Below are positions 51,810 to 59,919 of a stretch of 64,000 nucleotides of DNA, piece by piece (within the stretch, counting starts at the first letter, position 1; each line of letters begins with the position of its first letter). This stretch comes from CALECP01 sp964389925 (GTDB lineage Bacteria > Chloroflexota > Anaerolineae > Promineifilales > Promineifilaceae). Location: assembly GCA_964389925.1 (NCBI GenBank), contig CAYMGE010000007.1:1-64000 (forward strand), written 5' to 3'. The position numbers and the translations under genes are program-made. Under the pieces are notes generated by a model, which was not told where the DNA came from, did not search any database, and saw only the letters and a program-made list of their open reading frames with translations.

Positions 51810-52966
51810 TGTTTCGACTTTTACAATTATTGCTTTTAAGCGCATTGATCGCGCTTGTGATTTCATGTGGAGAGCAAGATGCCCCACCACAAGCCAATAC
51901 ACCACAGCCCGTTGCCGATATCGTGACGAACACGGCCGAAGCCGCACAGCCAACCACGTCGGCCGAGCCAACCGATGTCATCATCGTGGATGAAGAGCTA
52001 AATGAGCCAACGATCAATGCTGCACCACCTACGTTAACGGCTGTTCCAACCTCTACGCCACGCCCTGCGACCAATACGCCGACGGCAACCGCCACACCGA
52101 CAGAAACCCCAACGCCCGTCTATACGCCAACGCCGACGATTGCCCCCACTTGGACACCCGGCCCACGCAACGCGGCGCGTCCGCCTGTCAATGCGTCGCC
52201 GGGCAACCCACAACCCTACTTGTCTCGCTATCAGTTAGTCGCCTTTTACGGCAGTCCGTGGGGACGTGCGCTCGGCATTCTCGGCAACTACCCGCGCAAG
52301 CAGATGACGAGCTACATCAATGGCCTCATTGCGGAGTATCAACCGCTCGATAGCCGTCATGCGATGTGTGCCTACCACATGGTAACGACCGTTGCGAATA
52401 CCAACCCGCCGGAGTATCGGCATGTCGTCGATCTACCGACGATTGAAGTGTGGATCGCCTCATCCGACATCTACGAGTGCGCCAACATTCTCGATGTGCA
52501 ACCGGGGCGCGTGACGATTCAAGAGGAGTTTGAGCGCATCAAGCATTTCCTGCGCCATCCACATACCCATATGGCGGTTGATCCAGAGTTTGATATGAAT
52601 GATGAGCAGATTCCGGGCATCAGCATCGGTCAGATGCCGTCTGAGGACATCAACTGGCTACAGGGCGAGTTGCAGAAAATTGCAATGGAGATTGGAGTGA
52701 ACAAGGTGCTGATTATTCATCAGTTTAAGGATTCGATGATCCCGGACAAAGAGAATATCCGAGATTTCCCTAATGTTGAGCTAGTGATCGATTCCGATGG
52801 AACCTATCGCACCGATGTAAAACTGAAAAACTACTGGCAATATGCGGCCGAACCGGCCTTCGAGTATGGTGGCATCAAGCATTTCTTTGTCTATGACGAC
52901 TATCTGCTCACGCCAGAGCAAACACAGTCGCTTAACCCGCGTCCGGCGGTTATTATTTATCAGTAG
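51809..52966 (+). CDS. Putative lipoprotein, conserved C-terminal domain of unknown function
   Basis: A 385-residue protein. The signal has a lipobox (LIALVISCGE). A Thr/Pro-rich linker extends to about residue 120. The remaining 260 residues form one domain that begins QLVAFYGSPWGRALGILGNY and contains TIEVWIASSDIYECANILDV, HTHMAVDPEFDM, GVNKVLIIHQFKDSMI and KHFFVYDDYLLTP. The alternation of strands with acidic ends (HMAVDPEFD, VELVIDSDG) recalls a TIM-barrel glycosidase-like fold, but I cannot assign a family. Its start is fused to the stop of the deacetylase gene (TAATG), so the two are coexpressed and may act on the same polymer. Confidence 0.75.
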   Translation: MFRLLQLLLLSALIALVISCGEQDAPPQANTPQPVADIVTNTAEAAQPTTSAEPTDVIIVDEELNEPTINAAPPTLTAVPTSTPRPATNTPTATATPTETPTPVYTPTPTIAPTWTPGPRNAARPPVNASPGNPQPYLSRYQLVAFYGSPWGRALGILGNYPRKQMTSYINGLIAEYQPLDSRHAMCAYHMVTTVANTNPPEYRHVVDLPTIEVWIASSDIYECANILDVQPGRVTIQEEFERIKHFLRHPHTHMAVDPEFDMNDEQIPGISIGQMPSEDINWLQGELQKIAMEIGVNKVLIIHQFKDSMIPDKENIRDFPNVELVIDSDGTYRTDVKLKNYWQYAAEPAFEYGGIKHFFVYDDYLLTPEQTQSLNPRPAVIIYQ

Positions 52967-52975
52967 TTGTGCGGC

Positions 52976-55318
52976 TCAGTTGCGAAGTGGTTTCCCCGTT
53001 TTGAGAATGTGTTCCATCCGCGCCGCGCTGCGGGGGTCAAAGCGTAAGCTGAGGCTGGCGGTGCGTTCGAGGTCGAGAATGTGCCAAGGATCAACCCATT
53101 GTGGGGTCTCGACCGCGCCAGTGAGGATTTGGATGAGATGTCGGCCGATTTCCAAATCAAACTCACTCCATTTCCCATCCACCAACGCCTCCAACAGCGC
53201 ATCACGCGCCACACTACCCGCGGCATAAATCAACTCGCTAGCTGGTGAATCTTGCCCGACAAGTGCTAACCCCGTTTCTTTTGCCACCAATAACCGATGA
53301 TCTGGATTCATCACAATCAGATCATCATCTCTTAAATAGCCCAATGATTTGGCTTCCCATGCACTACTGCTAACGACTGCCCCCATCAATTGTTCGAGCA
53401 GTTGCTCTAACATGGACAATACATTGTGCGTATTATTTTTGGCTATGGGATTCACGCAGCGGCGCAGCAGTTCCTTAATACCGCTCCAAGCTGGAACACG
53501 CCCGACATTAAACTCGACCAGCCCGATGCGAACCCCGTGTGCTGCCACTGTCCGCCAGCTTGCCATGCTCAATTCAGCACCACCGCCCAGCGCATGACCT
53601 TGTATCGCCGTGACAACGGGCTTTGGCGCATGACGCAGTGCCATCATAAATTCTTGACCTGCTCGCAACCAAGCCGCAGCATGTTCATATCTGTCGCCGT
53701 CGGTCGATTGTGTCATACGTGCGCCGGCCGAGAAGTGGCGACCCTCATTGCCAATCACGAGAGCAGCGTGTTGAGGACGTGCCAACATCTCTAGCGCACG
53801 GTGACCCATTGCAAAGATGTCGCTGCCGAGTGTGTTTGCCTTACTGTGGAACTCAAGCAGCAGAACGCCATCTCCCATCGTGTGTAGGCTGGCACCGGCG
53901 TTCTGGGCGATTGGTTTGGCATATTGAGTGATGACAAAATGGTAGGTATCGGCCGACCGCACCTTCAATCCCCCACGCTCGAAATCATAGACCCCCTCTT
54001 CAGTGTAGAAATGCGCCTGTCCTGTGGCTAACATCTCGTTGACCCAATCGGCAACCTTGTGACCATTCGCTTCCATGTGTTCGGCCGTTTCCGCCACCCC
54101 AAGCGCATCCCACAGTTCAAATGGGCCGAACTCATAGTTGAACCCCCAGCGCACCACATCATCGACATCGGAAAGTGAATAGGCAATTTTGGGCGCGGTA
54201 TAGGCAGCATATTCAAGCATGTTGAAGATAACACTTTTGACCAATTTGGCTCCAGTACCCTCACTTTGTAGCAAGTGGCGAACACGCGCTGCCGTCGAGC
54301 GATTTTTGGCAATCGCCTCAACTTCTGGATAACTCGTTGGCTGTGGCTGCCTGTATTGAAGAGCGTTGGTATCGAGTGTCCAAAATTGACGCTGACCGTC
54401 AACCATTACTTTCTTGTTGAACCCTTGACCGGCTTTTTTGCCGAGCCAGCCATTGGCGATCATCTGATCGAAGACGTGCCAGAACGTTTTGCCTCTGAGT
54501 AACTCACGATAGGGATCGTTTGGGATCGCGTCGTATAGATTGTTGAGAACGCTGGCACGTATGTCGAGACCGACGAGATCGGCGAGGCGAAAATAGCCGG
54601 TTTTCGGCCGACCAATCAACGCCCCCAACAGCCTATCCGTGTCCGCGACGCTGTACCCATTTGCCAATGCTGTCTCTGCGACAAACGAACCTGTGACTGC
54701 GCCAAAGCGATTGGCGATAAAGTTAGGCGTATCCTTACAGATGACAACCCCTTTGCCCAATACATTGCGTGCGAACTCGCTCAAACGTTGCACAACTAGT
54801 GGAATAGTGTCAGGTGTAGGAATAACTTCGAGCAATTTGAGATAGCGAGGTGGGTTAAAAAAGTGTGTGCCGAGAAAGCGGGCGCGAAAGCTGTCGGAAA
54901 ACTCCGCCGCAATCTCATTGATGGGAATTCCCGACGTGTTGCTGCTCAAGATAGCTGTTGGCTTGCAAACTTGTTCGAGTTGCGCCATCAGCCGACGCTT
55001 CGGCTCAAGTCGCTCAACGATCGCCTCGATCACCCAATCGCAATCTTTGAGCAAATGTAGATCATCCGACGTGTTACCAATCGTAACCAACGTGGCGCGT
55101 TCAGGTCGCCCAAGCTGAACGGGTCGTCCGTTTGCCATTCGGTCAAAAAGCGTTTGTGTGAGCCGATTGCGTGCGGTGGGGTTGGTTTTTGCTTCGGCCG
55201 ATAAATTCGGTGTCAGTCTATCGAGTAGGACAACGGGAACATCAGAATTTACCAAATGTGCGGCAATGCCTGATCCCATTGTGCCTGCACCGACGATACC
55301 TACTTTTCTAATGGTCAT
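52976..55318 (-). CDS. fadN: 3-hydroxyacyl-CoA dehydrogenase/enoyl-CoA hydratase (FadN-like)
   Basis: A bifunctional beta-oxidation protein of about 780 residues. The order is dehydrogenase first: KVGIVGAGTMGSGIAAHLVN (NAD), SSNTSGIPINEIA, FLGTHFFNPPRYLKLLEVIP with the catalytic His, and KDTPNFIANRFG. The second half is a crotonase domain: GRHFSAGARM and AIQGHALGGGAELSMAS (oxyanion hole). This is the domain order of Bacillus FadN and not of FadB. Neither a thiolase nor an acyl-CoA dehydrogenase is adjacent. The start at 55318 (MTIRKVGIVGAG) was preferred; an ATG at 55348 has a weak CAGG site. Confidence 0.9.
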   Translation of the reverse strand: MTIRKVGIVGAGTMGSGIAAHLVNSDVPVVLLDRLTPNLSAEAKTNPTARNRLTQTLFDRMANGRPVQLGRPERATLVTIGNTSDDLHLLKDCDWVIEAIVERLEPKRRLMAQLEQVCKPTAILSSNTSGIPINEIAAEFSDSFRARFLGTHFFNPPRYLKLLEVIPTPDTIPLVVQRLSEFARNVLGKGVVICKDTPNFIANRFGAVTGSFVAETALANGYSVADTDRLLGALIGRPKTGYFRLADLVGLDIRASVLNNLYDAIPNDPYRELLRGKTFWHVFDQMIANGWLGKKAGQGFNKKVMVDGQRQFWTLDTNALQYRQPQPTSYPEVEAIAKNRSTAARVRHLLQSEGTGAKLVKSVIFNMLEYAAYTAPKIAYSLSDVDDVVRWGFNYEFGPFELWDALGVAETAEHMEANGHKVADWVNEMLATGQAHFYTEEGVYDFERGGLKVRSADTYHFVITQYAKPIAQNAGASLHTMGDGVLLLEFHSKANTLGSDIFAMGHRALEMLARPQHAALVIGNEGRHFSAGARMTQSTDGDRYEHAAAWLRAGQEFMMALRHAPKPVVTAIQGHALGGGAELSMASWRTVAAHGVRIGLVEFNVGRVPAWSGIKELLRRCVNPIAKNNTHNVLSMLEQLLEQLMGAVVSSSAWEAKSLGYLRDDDLIVMNPDHRLLVAKETGLALVGQDSPASELIYAAGSVARDALLEALVDGKWSEFDLEIGRHLIQILTGAVETPQWVDPWHILDLERTASLSLRFDPRSAARMEHILKTGKPLRN

Positions 55319-55462
55319 GTTTGGCTCAAAAAGAAAATGCTTTTTCATGACCTGATTGTAACGCTAGCAGTGTGAAAATCAGCACATTTTGGCAGTTTGC
55401 GATAAACTGTAGTTAAGATAGGTACTTAAACAAAAGTATATTGGATATTTGGTCAAGACGTG

Positions 55463-56203
55463 ATGACAAATAAAACATTTGGAGAATTATTGAAATTGCA
55501 TCGTAAAAAGTCACGCGACCCAGACACGGGCGGAGATTTAACACAGGCCAAACTCATTGAGTTATTGAGCGATATGACGGGGCTTCCTTACGTTACATCT
55601 AGTATCAGCCGTTGGGAAAATAACAAACGACACATTGCAAAAGATGACCGACAAACATTGGTCGGCCTCCTGTGCGTTTTTTATCAACATGGTGGGATCA
55701 CGGCGATAGAAGAGGCTGAAACGTTTCTCCAGACAGGTGGTTATGGAGCATTGAGCGATGAAGAAATTAAACAAATTGAATCAAGATGGCTAGTAAATGA
55801 GTCAAACGAACGGCCGCAACAGGTGAACTCACCAGAGGATCGCCATCAGCCTTCATCCAGCAGCTTACAAACGATCTTCACAAACATCTGGTACACAGAT
55901 CGTCGCTACACCTTCAAAACATGGGTTCGAGACTACACATTGGGAACGCTCTACATTCAAGAGAACGTGCTACATTACGTGGGTGAAAGAGCCACTGTCT
56001 CAATTGACAACGCGGAATCTGTCATTCACACGCGCCAGTACAGTGATATAAATGCGAACTGGGTCAAAATTGTATACGTAGAAGATAATGTACACAAAGA
56101 GGCATGGTTCGCAGATGGTAAGAAGCTCGGCTGGGGGAACCTAGTTGGGGGAAGCCATGAGCTTTTTGTTGCAATCAAGCGGTGGAAAGCTTATCTCGAT
56201 TAG
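55463..56203 (+). CDS. HTH (XRE-like) protein with C-terminal beta domain, unknown function
   Basis: A protein of about 246 residues. The N-terminal 90 residues look like an XRE-type helix-turn-helix: FGELLKLHRKKSRDPDTGGD, LTQAKLIELL and SSISRWENNKRHIAKDDRQ. A polar linker precedes a C-terminal domain of about 95 residues (YTLGTLYIQENVLHYVGERA, VKIVYVEDNVHKEAWFADGK), which resembles a PH-like beta-barrel. The combination suggests a regulator that senses a ligand or protein with the C-terminal domain, but no target is obvious. Codon use is more A+T-rich than in its neighbours. Confidence 0.65.
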   Translation: MTNKTFGELLKLHRKKSRDPDTGGDLTQAKLIELLSDMTGLPYVTSSISRWENNKRHIAKDDRQTLVGLLCVFYQHGGITAIEEAETFLQTGGYGALSDEEIKQIESRWLVNESNERPQQVNSPEDRHQPSSSSLQTIFTNIWYTDRRYTFKTWVRDYTLGTLYIQENVLHYVGERATVSIDNAESVIHTRQYSDINANWVKIVYVEDNVHKEAWFADGKKLGWGNLVGGSHELFVAIKRWKAYLD

Positions 56204-56216
56204 CGAGTAAAAGTTT

Positions 56217-56567
56217 CTATCGTGGCCTAGAAATGTCGTCCCAAGCTATCGGGCTGACATCGTCATGATGTAGCTGTCGTGTTCCAGCACGAGTAATTTG
56301 CATGATCAGGCGACATGCCGGATCGGGACAGGTCACTCGCGTGTCCGTCTCCATCCAATCGGCCGGATGACCACGCCGCTGCTTTGCTGGCAACAAAGGT
56401 AACGTTGCCTGAAGCGCATAAAGGCAGAAATCTGCCCCGTCTGGCAACGATAGCTTGCCACTTCGCAGATAGAACTGATCGCCAACCGTCATATTACATG
56501 TACAGTTGCCTTCTATCGTTTCAACCGTCACCGCTAAATCGAACAGTTCAAATGTCCCCTCGTTCAT
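56217..56567 (-). CDS. TIGR04076-like small protein
   Basis: A 116-residue protein starting FELFDLAVTVETIEGNCTCNMTVGDQFYL and going on to DGADFCLYALQATLPLLPAKQR and a CPDPACRLIMQI stretch. It resembles the TIGR04076 family, with a conserved Cys-rich beginning and a CPDP motif that could hold a metal or cofactor. Function is unknown. The start overlaps the stop of the luciferase-like gene by 4 bp (ATGA), so the two are cotranscribed. Confidence 0.65.
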   Translation of the reverse strand: MNEGTFELFDLAVTVETIEGNCTCNMTVGDQFYLRSGKLSLPDGADFCLYALQATLPLLPAKQRRGHPADWMETDTRVTCPDPACRLIMQITRAGTRQLHHDDVSPIAWDDISRPR

Positions 56568-57559
56568 CTTGCCTCCAGTGCAGCACGCACGCGAGGGAGA
56601 ACTTGCCCACCAAGCAAGTCGAGTCCTGTTTCTGCGGTCACGCCGTGCGGGGTTCCAAATTCGACACGACTCGCCCCGTTCTCAAATAGCGTCACAACCT
56701 GTGCGGCGACCTGCGCCGGCGTGCCAGCCAGAGCGAAGCGGTCGAGCAGATCATCTGAGATATAGGCAGCCGCTGCATTCCAGTCATATATTGCGGCCGC
56801 CTCTTTCAGCCCTGCCAAACGATCTGGCTCAATCACCACCGTCGGGTCAAGTGATGCGACAACGGGTAGGTAGAGCGCAACCTCACGACGAGCAAGTGCG
56901 CGTGCCTTTGCGCCATCCTCATCAACCAAGCTAACCGCGCCCAAGACAACCCCGACGTTGGCTGGGAGCTGAGGGCGCAGCCAACCGATCATGTCAGGAT
57001 TTGCGCTGCCTCCGACTTTAACTTCACTGATGAGGTCGGCACTAGCCCGAATCGTCTTCGGCCCCCACGAGCCAAGCATGAATGGAATGTCTGATCGGCC
57101 GATTTCCCAACGTAAGCTATCCCCACCCCCTAATGGAAAATGCTTGCCAGCGAGTGGTGACTTATCACGTCGCAGCAGATGGCGCACCGCCAGCAGTGCC
57201 TCACGTAGCGCGGTCGGCGCGTTCACCGGATGCAGATCGAGCCAATCAAGCCATGCGCCACGCGCCAAACCCAGATAGACTCGACCATTTGCCGCCTCAT
57301 CAAGCAGCGCGATATTGCCGGCGATGTTGATTGGATGTGAGGTAAATGGATTTACGGCGGCCGGGCCGAGCCGCACTCGCTGTGTATGATGAGCTATCTC
57401 TAACAACGGCAACCATGCAGGCTGATAAAGTAGATCGTTATAGACACTCACGCCATCGAAGCCATAGCGTTCGGCCTGTGCTGCCAGTACCCCGTACTCC
57501 GCTAGTCGCTTATTTGACTGCCATGCAATTGAAAGTTGATGAGATGTGTGGCGTGTCAT
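56564..57559 (-). CDS. LLM class flavin-dependent oxidoreductase
   Basis: A TIM barrel of about 331 residues of the luciferase-like monooxygenase/F420-dependent reductase superfamily. It has AAQAERYGFDGVSVYND, RVRLGPAAVNPFTSHPINIAGNIALLDEAANGRVYLGLARG and LAGTPAQVAAQVVTLFENGASRVEFG, as in methylene-H4MPT reductase-like F420 enzymes. Whether it uses FMN or F420 cannot be told. The ATG 57559 was chosen; a TTG at 57592 would extend it to within 3 bp of the ychF stop. It probably forms one transcript with ychF and the TIGR04076-like gene. Confidence 0.87.
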   Translation of the reverse strand: MTRHTSHQLSIAWQSNKRLAEYGVLAAQAERYGFDGVSVYNDLLYQPAWLPLLEIAHHTQRVRLGPAAVNPFTSHPINIAGNIALLDEAANGRVYLGLARGAWLDWLDLHPVNAPTALREALLAVRHLLRRDKSPLAGKHFPLGGGDSLRWEIGRSDIPFMLGSWGPKTIRASADLISEVKVGGSANPDMIGWLRPQLPANVGVVLGAVSLVDEDGAKARALARREVALYLPVVASLDPTVVIEPDRLAGLKEAAAIYDWNAAAAYISDDLLDRFALAGTPAQVAAQVVTLFENGASRVEFGTPHGVTAETGLDLLGGQVLPRVRAALEAR

Positions 57560-57594
57560 TGGATTAATTCTGAGCGTTTGGAGCTTACTCAACG

Positions 57595-58698
57595 TTAGAC
57601 GTTGAACAAAAAATGAACAATATCCCCGTCCTGCACGACGTACTCTTTCCCCTCTGTTCGCATGTCGCCGGCTGCTTTTGCGGCCGCTTCTGTGCCATGT
57701 TCGATAAATTTATCGTAGCTAATTACTTGGGCGCGAATAAACCCTTTCTCAAAGTCGGTGTGAATCACGCCGGCCGCTTGTGGGGCTTTTGCGCCAACGG
57801 GAATCGTCCAAGCGCGGACTTCCTGTTCTCCCTGCGTAAAATAGCTACATAACCCAAGCGCGGCATAGCTGCTGCGGATGATTTGATCAAGACCACCCTC
57901 TGTTGCGCCAGACATTTCAAGAAACTCTTGTCGCTCCTCATCCGTCAGCCCTGCCATATCTTCCTCAAATTTGGCACAGATTTTCACAACTTCAGCGTTC
58001 TGCTCATTGGCAACCTCGCGCACCTCCGCCACATAAGCGTTGTCTTCCTCCAACCCCTCCTCATCAACATTCGCTGCATAAATCGTCGGTTTTGCCGTGA
58101 TAAAGCGCATTTCACGCACGAGTGCTTTGAAATCCTCATTGTCCGCTTTTGGAAAGGTGATGACGGGGTTGCTCCCCTCAATATGAGATTTGAGTTCCTC
58201 TGCAATCGCCAGTTGTGCGCGTGCGGCTTTGTCATTGCGTGCTTGTCGCGTCAGTCGCTCGACTTTGCGCTCAAGCTGTTGCAAGTCTGCGATCAGCAGC
58301 TCTGTGTTGATCACCTCAATATCCTCACGTGGGGAGGGGGAAGCATTGACATGCAGCACGTTTTCATCGTCAAAACAGCGCACAACATGGACGATGGCGG
58401 CCGTATCGCGGATATTGCCAAGAAATTGATTGCCTAGCCCTTCCCCTTGGCTTGCGCCCTTAACCAAGCCTGCGATATCGACAAATTCAATCGTTGCATA
58501 AATCGTCTTTTTTGGTTTGACTAACTCCGTTAATTTATCGACTCGCTCGTCAGGGACGGGGACAATTGCGCTGTTTGGCTCGATAGTCGCAAACGGGTAG
58601 TTTGCCGCGAGCGCGTTTTGTTCTTTTGTAAGTGCATTAAAAGTGGTGCTTTTGCCCACGTTGGGCAATCCAACAATGCCGATGCCTAATGATGCCAT
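57595..58698 (-). CDS. ychF: Redox-regulated ATPase YchF (Obg family)
   Basis: A 367-residue universally conserved protein. It has G1 IVGLPNVGKSTTFNAL, G3 FVDIAGLVKGASQGEGLGNQFL and a non-canonical G4 (YAANVDEEG) that explains its preference for ATP over GTP. A coiled-coil insertion lies at about 130-165, and the C-terminal TGS domain has FTQGEQEVRAWTIPVGAKAPQAAGVIHTDFEKGFIRAQVISYDKFIE. It binds ribosomes and responds to redox stress. Every key residue is present. It is the first gene of the three-gene unit with the luciferase-like enzyme. Confidence 0.97.
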   Translation of the reverse strand: MASLGIGIVGLPNVGKSTTFNALTKEQNALAANYPFATIEPNSAIVPVPDERVDKLTELVKPKKTIYATIEFVDIAGLVKGASQGEGLGNQFLGNIRDTAAIVHVVRCFDDENVLHVNASPSPREDIEVINTELLIADLQQLERKVERLTRQARNDKAARAQLAIAEELKSHIEGSNPVITFPKADNEDFKALVREMRFITAKPTIYAANVDEEGLEEDNAYVAEVREVANEQNAEVVKICAKFEEDMAGLTDEERQEFLEMSGATEGGLDQIIRSSYAALGLCSYFTQGEQEVRAWTIPVGAKAPQAAGVIHTDFEKGFIRAQVISYDKFIEHGTEAAAKAAGDMRTEGKEYVVQDGDIVHFLFNV

Positions 58699-58815
58699 AT
58701 TTGATCTTTCGTTTTAGATTTATCTCTCGTTCCCGTGAATTGATTTGGGTCGGAATGATGTTGTTTATTTGGCGCAATTGTAGCAGAGAAGGATATTAGA
58801 CGTTGTCATGGCTTA

Positions 58816-59832
58816 TCAAATGGTACGCACTTTTGCCAATAAGTCCTTGCCAGAGGCAAGCGCAGCGTCTATCAAGTCGATCATCACCCAATTCTCTAGC
58901 AGTTTGTCGCCGTCGCGTTTCCAGAAATCCATAATGTTCCAGCCAATTTGCTCGCCCGTTGGTGACCAATCCATGTAGACGTTCTTATGGGTTCCCACTA
59001 AACTAGGCCAACCTGTCGATGCTGCAAATCGGCCGTCAGCGATCCGCGCTCGGTGCCCCGGCCCATAACGGTCTGGAAAAGCACGCACAATCGGCCCCTG
59101 TGCATTCTTCTTAAACTCTACCATTCCATAAGTAGAGCCAATTCCAACCGGCCCGTGCCAAACCATCTGCTGGTGCCAGAATCGCTCCAACCCTTGGCTT
59201 GCCTGATCTTTGCCATCGTACTTGTTGATCCCGCCAAATATCATTTCTGTCACCAAGTCAAATGTTTTTTGGGATTCGGCCGCAGGCTGTTCAGTCAAAC
59301 AGATACCATCTCCCGCCAACGGGCCGGGGATCCAGAGATCACGCCCGTAGCTAGTTGGCACCAGATGAATGCCAGACTGTCTGAGCAAATCAATCAAGTC
59401 AATGATGATGCGAATTTCAACAATTTTGCCCGCCTCTACTTTGCAAAACTCACCAAATCGAAAATGCACGCTTTGTCCATTGGCAGGAATCACAATGTCA
59501 TCTGGCAAATGCCAATCGTTTGCAAACGTGCCAATAAAATCACCCGTGCCACAGACCCAATCTCCCGTGCCAAATTTCGGGTCTGAATAATGTCCGCCAA
59601 TGAAGTGATACGGGCGACGAGACAGATCAGGGATCGCTCGATGCAAACTGCGCCAAAACCTATCCTTAACCGCTGTGATACCATCCAGATGTCGCAAAGG
59701 TTGAAAGCCATGCCATACTAGATTTGGATGCAAAAACTCAGTTATATCGGCCGATGCAAACTCGTCTGCGTTCATCGCTTTCCAATAACGCCAGACATGG
59801 GCTTTATTGGTTACATTTTTTATGTAGTGCAT
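58816..59832 (-). CDS. SnoaL-like ester cyclase family protein (two NTF2-like domains)
   Basis: A protein of about 338 residues made of two SnoaL/NTF2-like halves. The first half (about 15-150) has FLHPNLVWHGFQPLRHLDGI, HFRFGEFCKVEAGKIVEIRIIIDLIDLLRQ. The second half (about 175-335) has FWHQQMVWHGPVGIGSTYGM and GWNIMDFWKRDGDKLLENWVMIDLIDAAL. The repeated HPxLVWHGP-type and KIxExWxxxDxxxL patterns are those of ester cyclases that act on polyketide-like substrates, but most bacterial members are uncharacterised. Start ATG 59832 (MHYIKNVTN) or the internal MNADEFASAD are possible. Confidence 0.78.
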   Translation of the reverse strand: MHYIKNVTNKAHVWRYWKAMNADEFASADITEFLHPNLVWHGFQPLRHLDGITAVKDRFWRSLHRAIPDLSRRPYHFIGGHYSDPKFGTGDWVCGTGDFIGTFANDWHLPDDIVIPANGQSVHFRFGEFCKVEAGKIVEIRIIIDLIDLLRQSGIHLVPTSYGRDLWIPGPLAGDGICLTEQPAAESQKTFDLVTEMIFGGINKYDGKDQASQGLERFWHQQMVWHGPVGIGSTYGMVEFKKNAQGPIVRAFPDRYGPGHRARIADGRFAASTGWPSLVGTHKNVYMDWSPTGEQIGWNIMDFWKRDGDKLLENWVMIDLIDAALASGKDLLAKVRTI

Positions 59833-59841
59833 TTTGCTCAG

Positions 59842-59876
59842 AACAGCGGCGCAACTCAAAAAGTTGCGCCGCTGTT
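59842..59876 (-). terminator. 15-bp hairpin between the pullulanase and SnoaL-like genes
   Basis: Perfect arms AACAGCGGCGCAACT and its complement with a 5-nt loop lie 44 bp after the pullulanase stop. The T-run is poor on both strands, so termination is likely but not certain. Confidence 0.6.
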
Positions 59877-59919
59877 ATTTCAGAGGTATTTCAGCTTCAA
59901 TAGACCGAAACTTGTCAAG

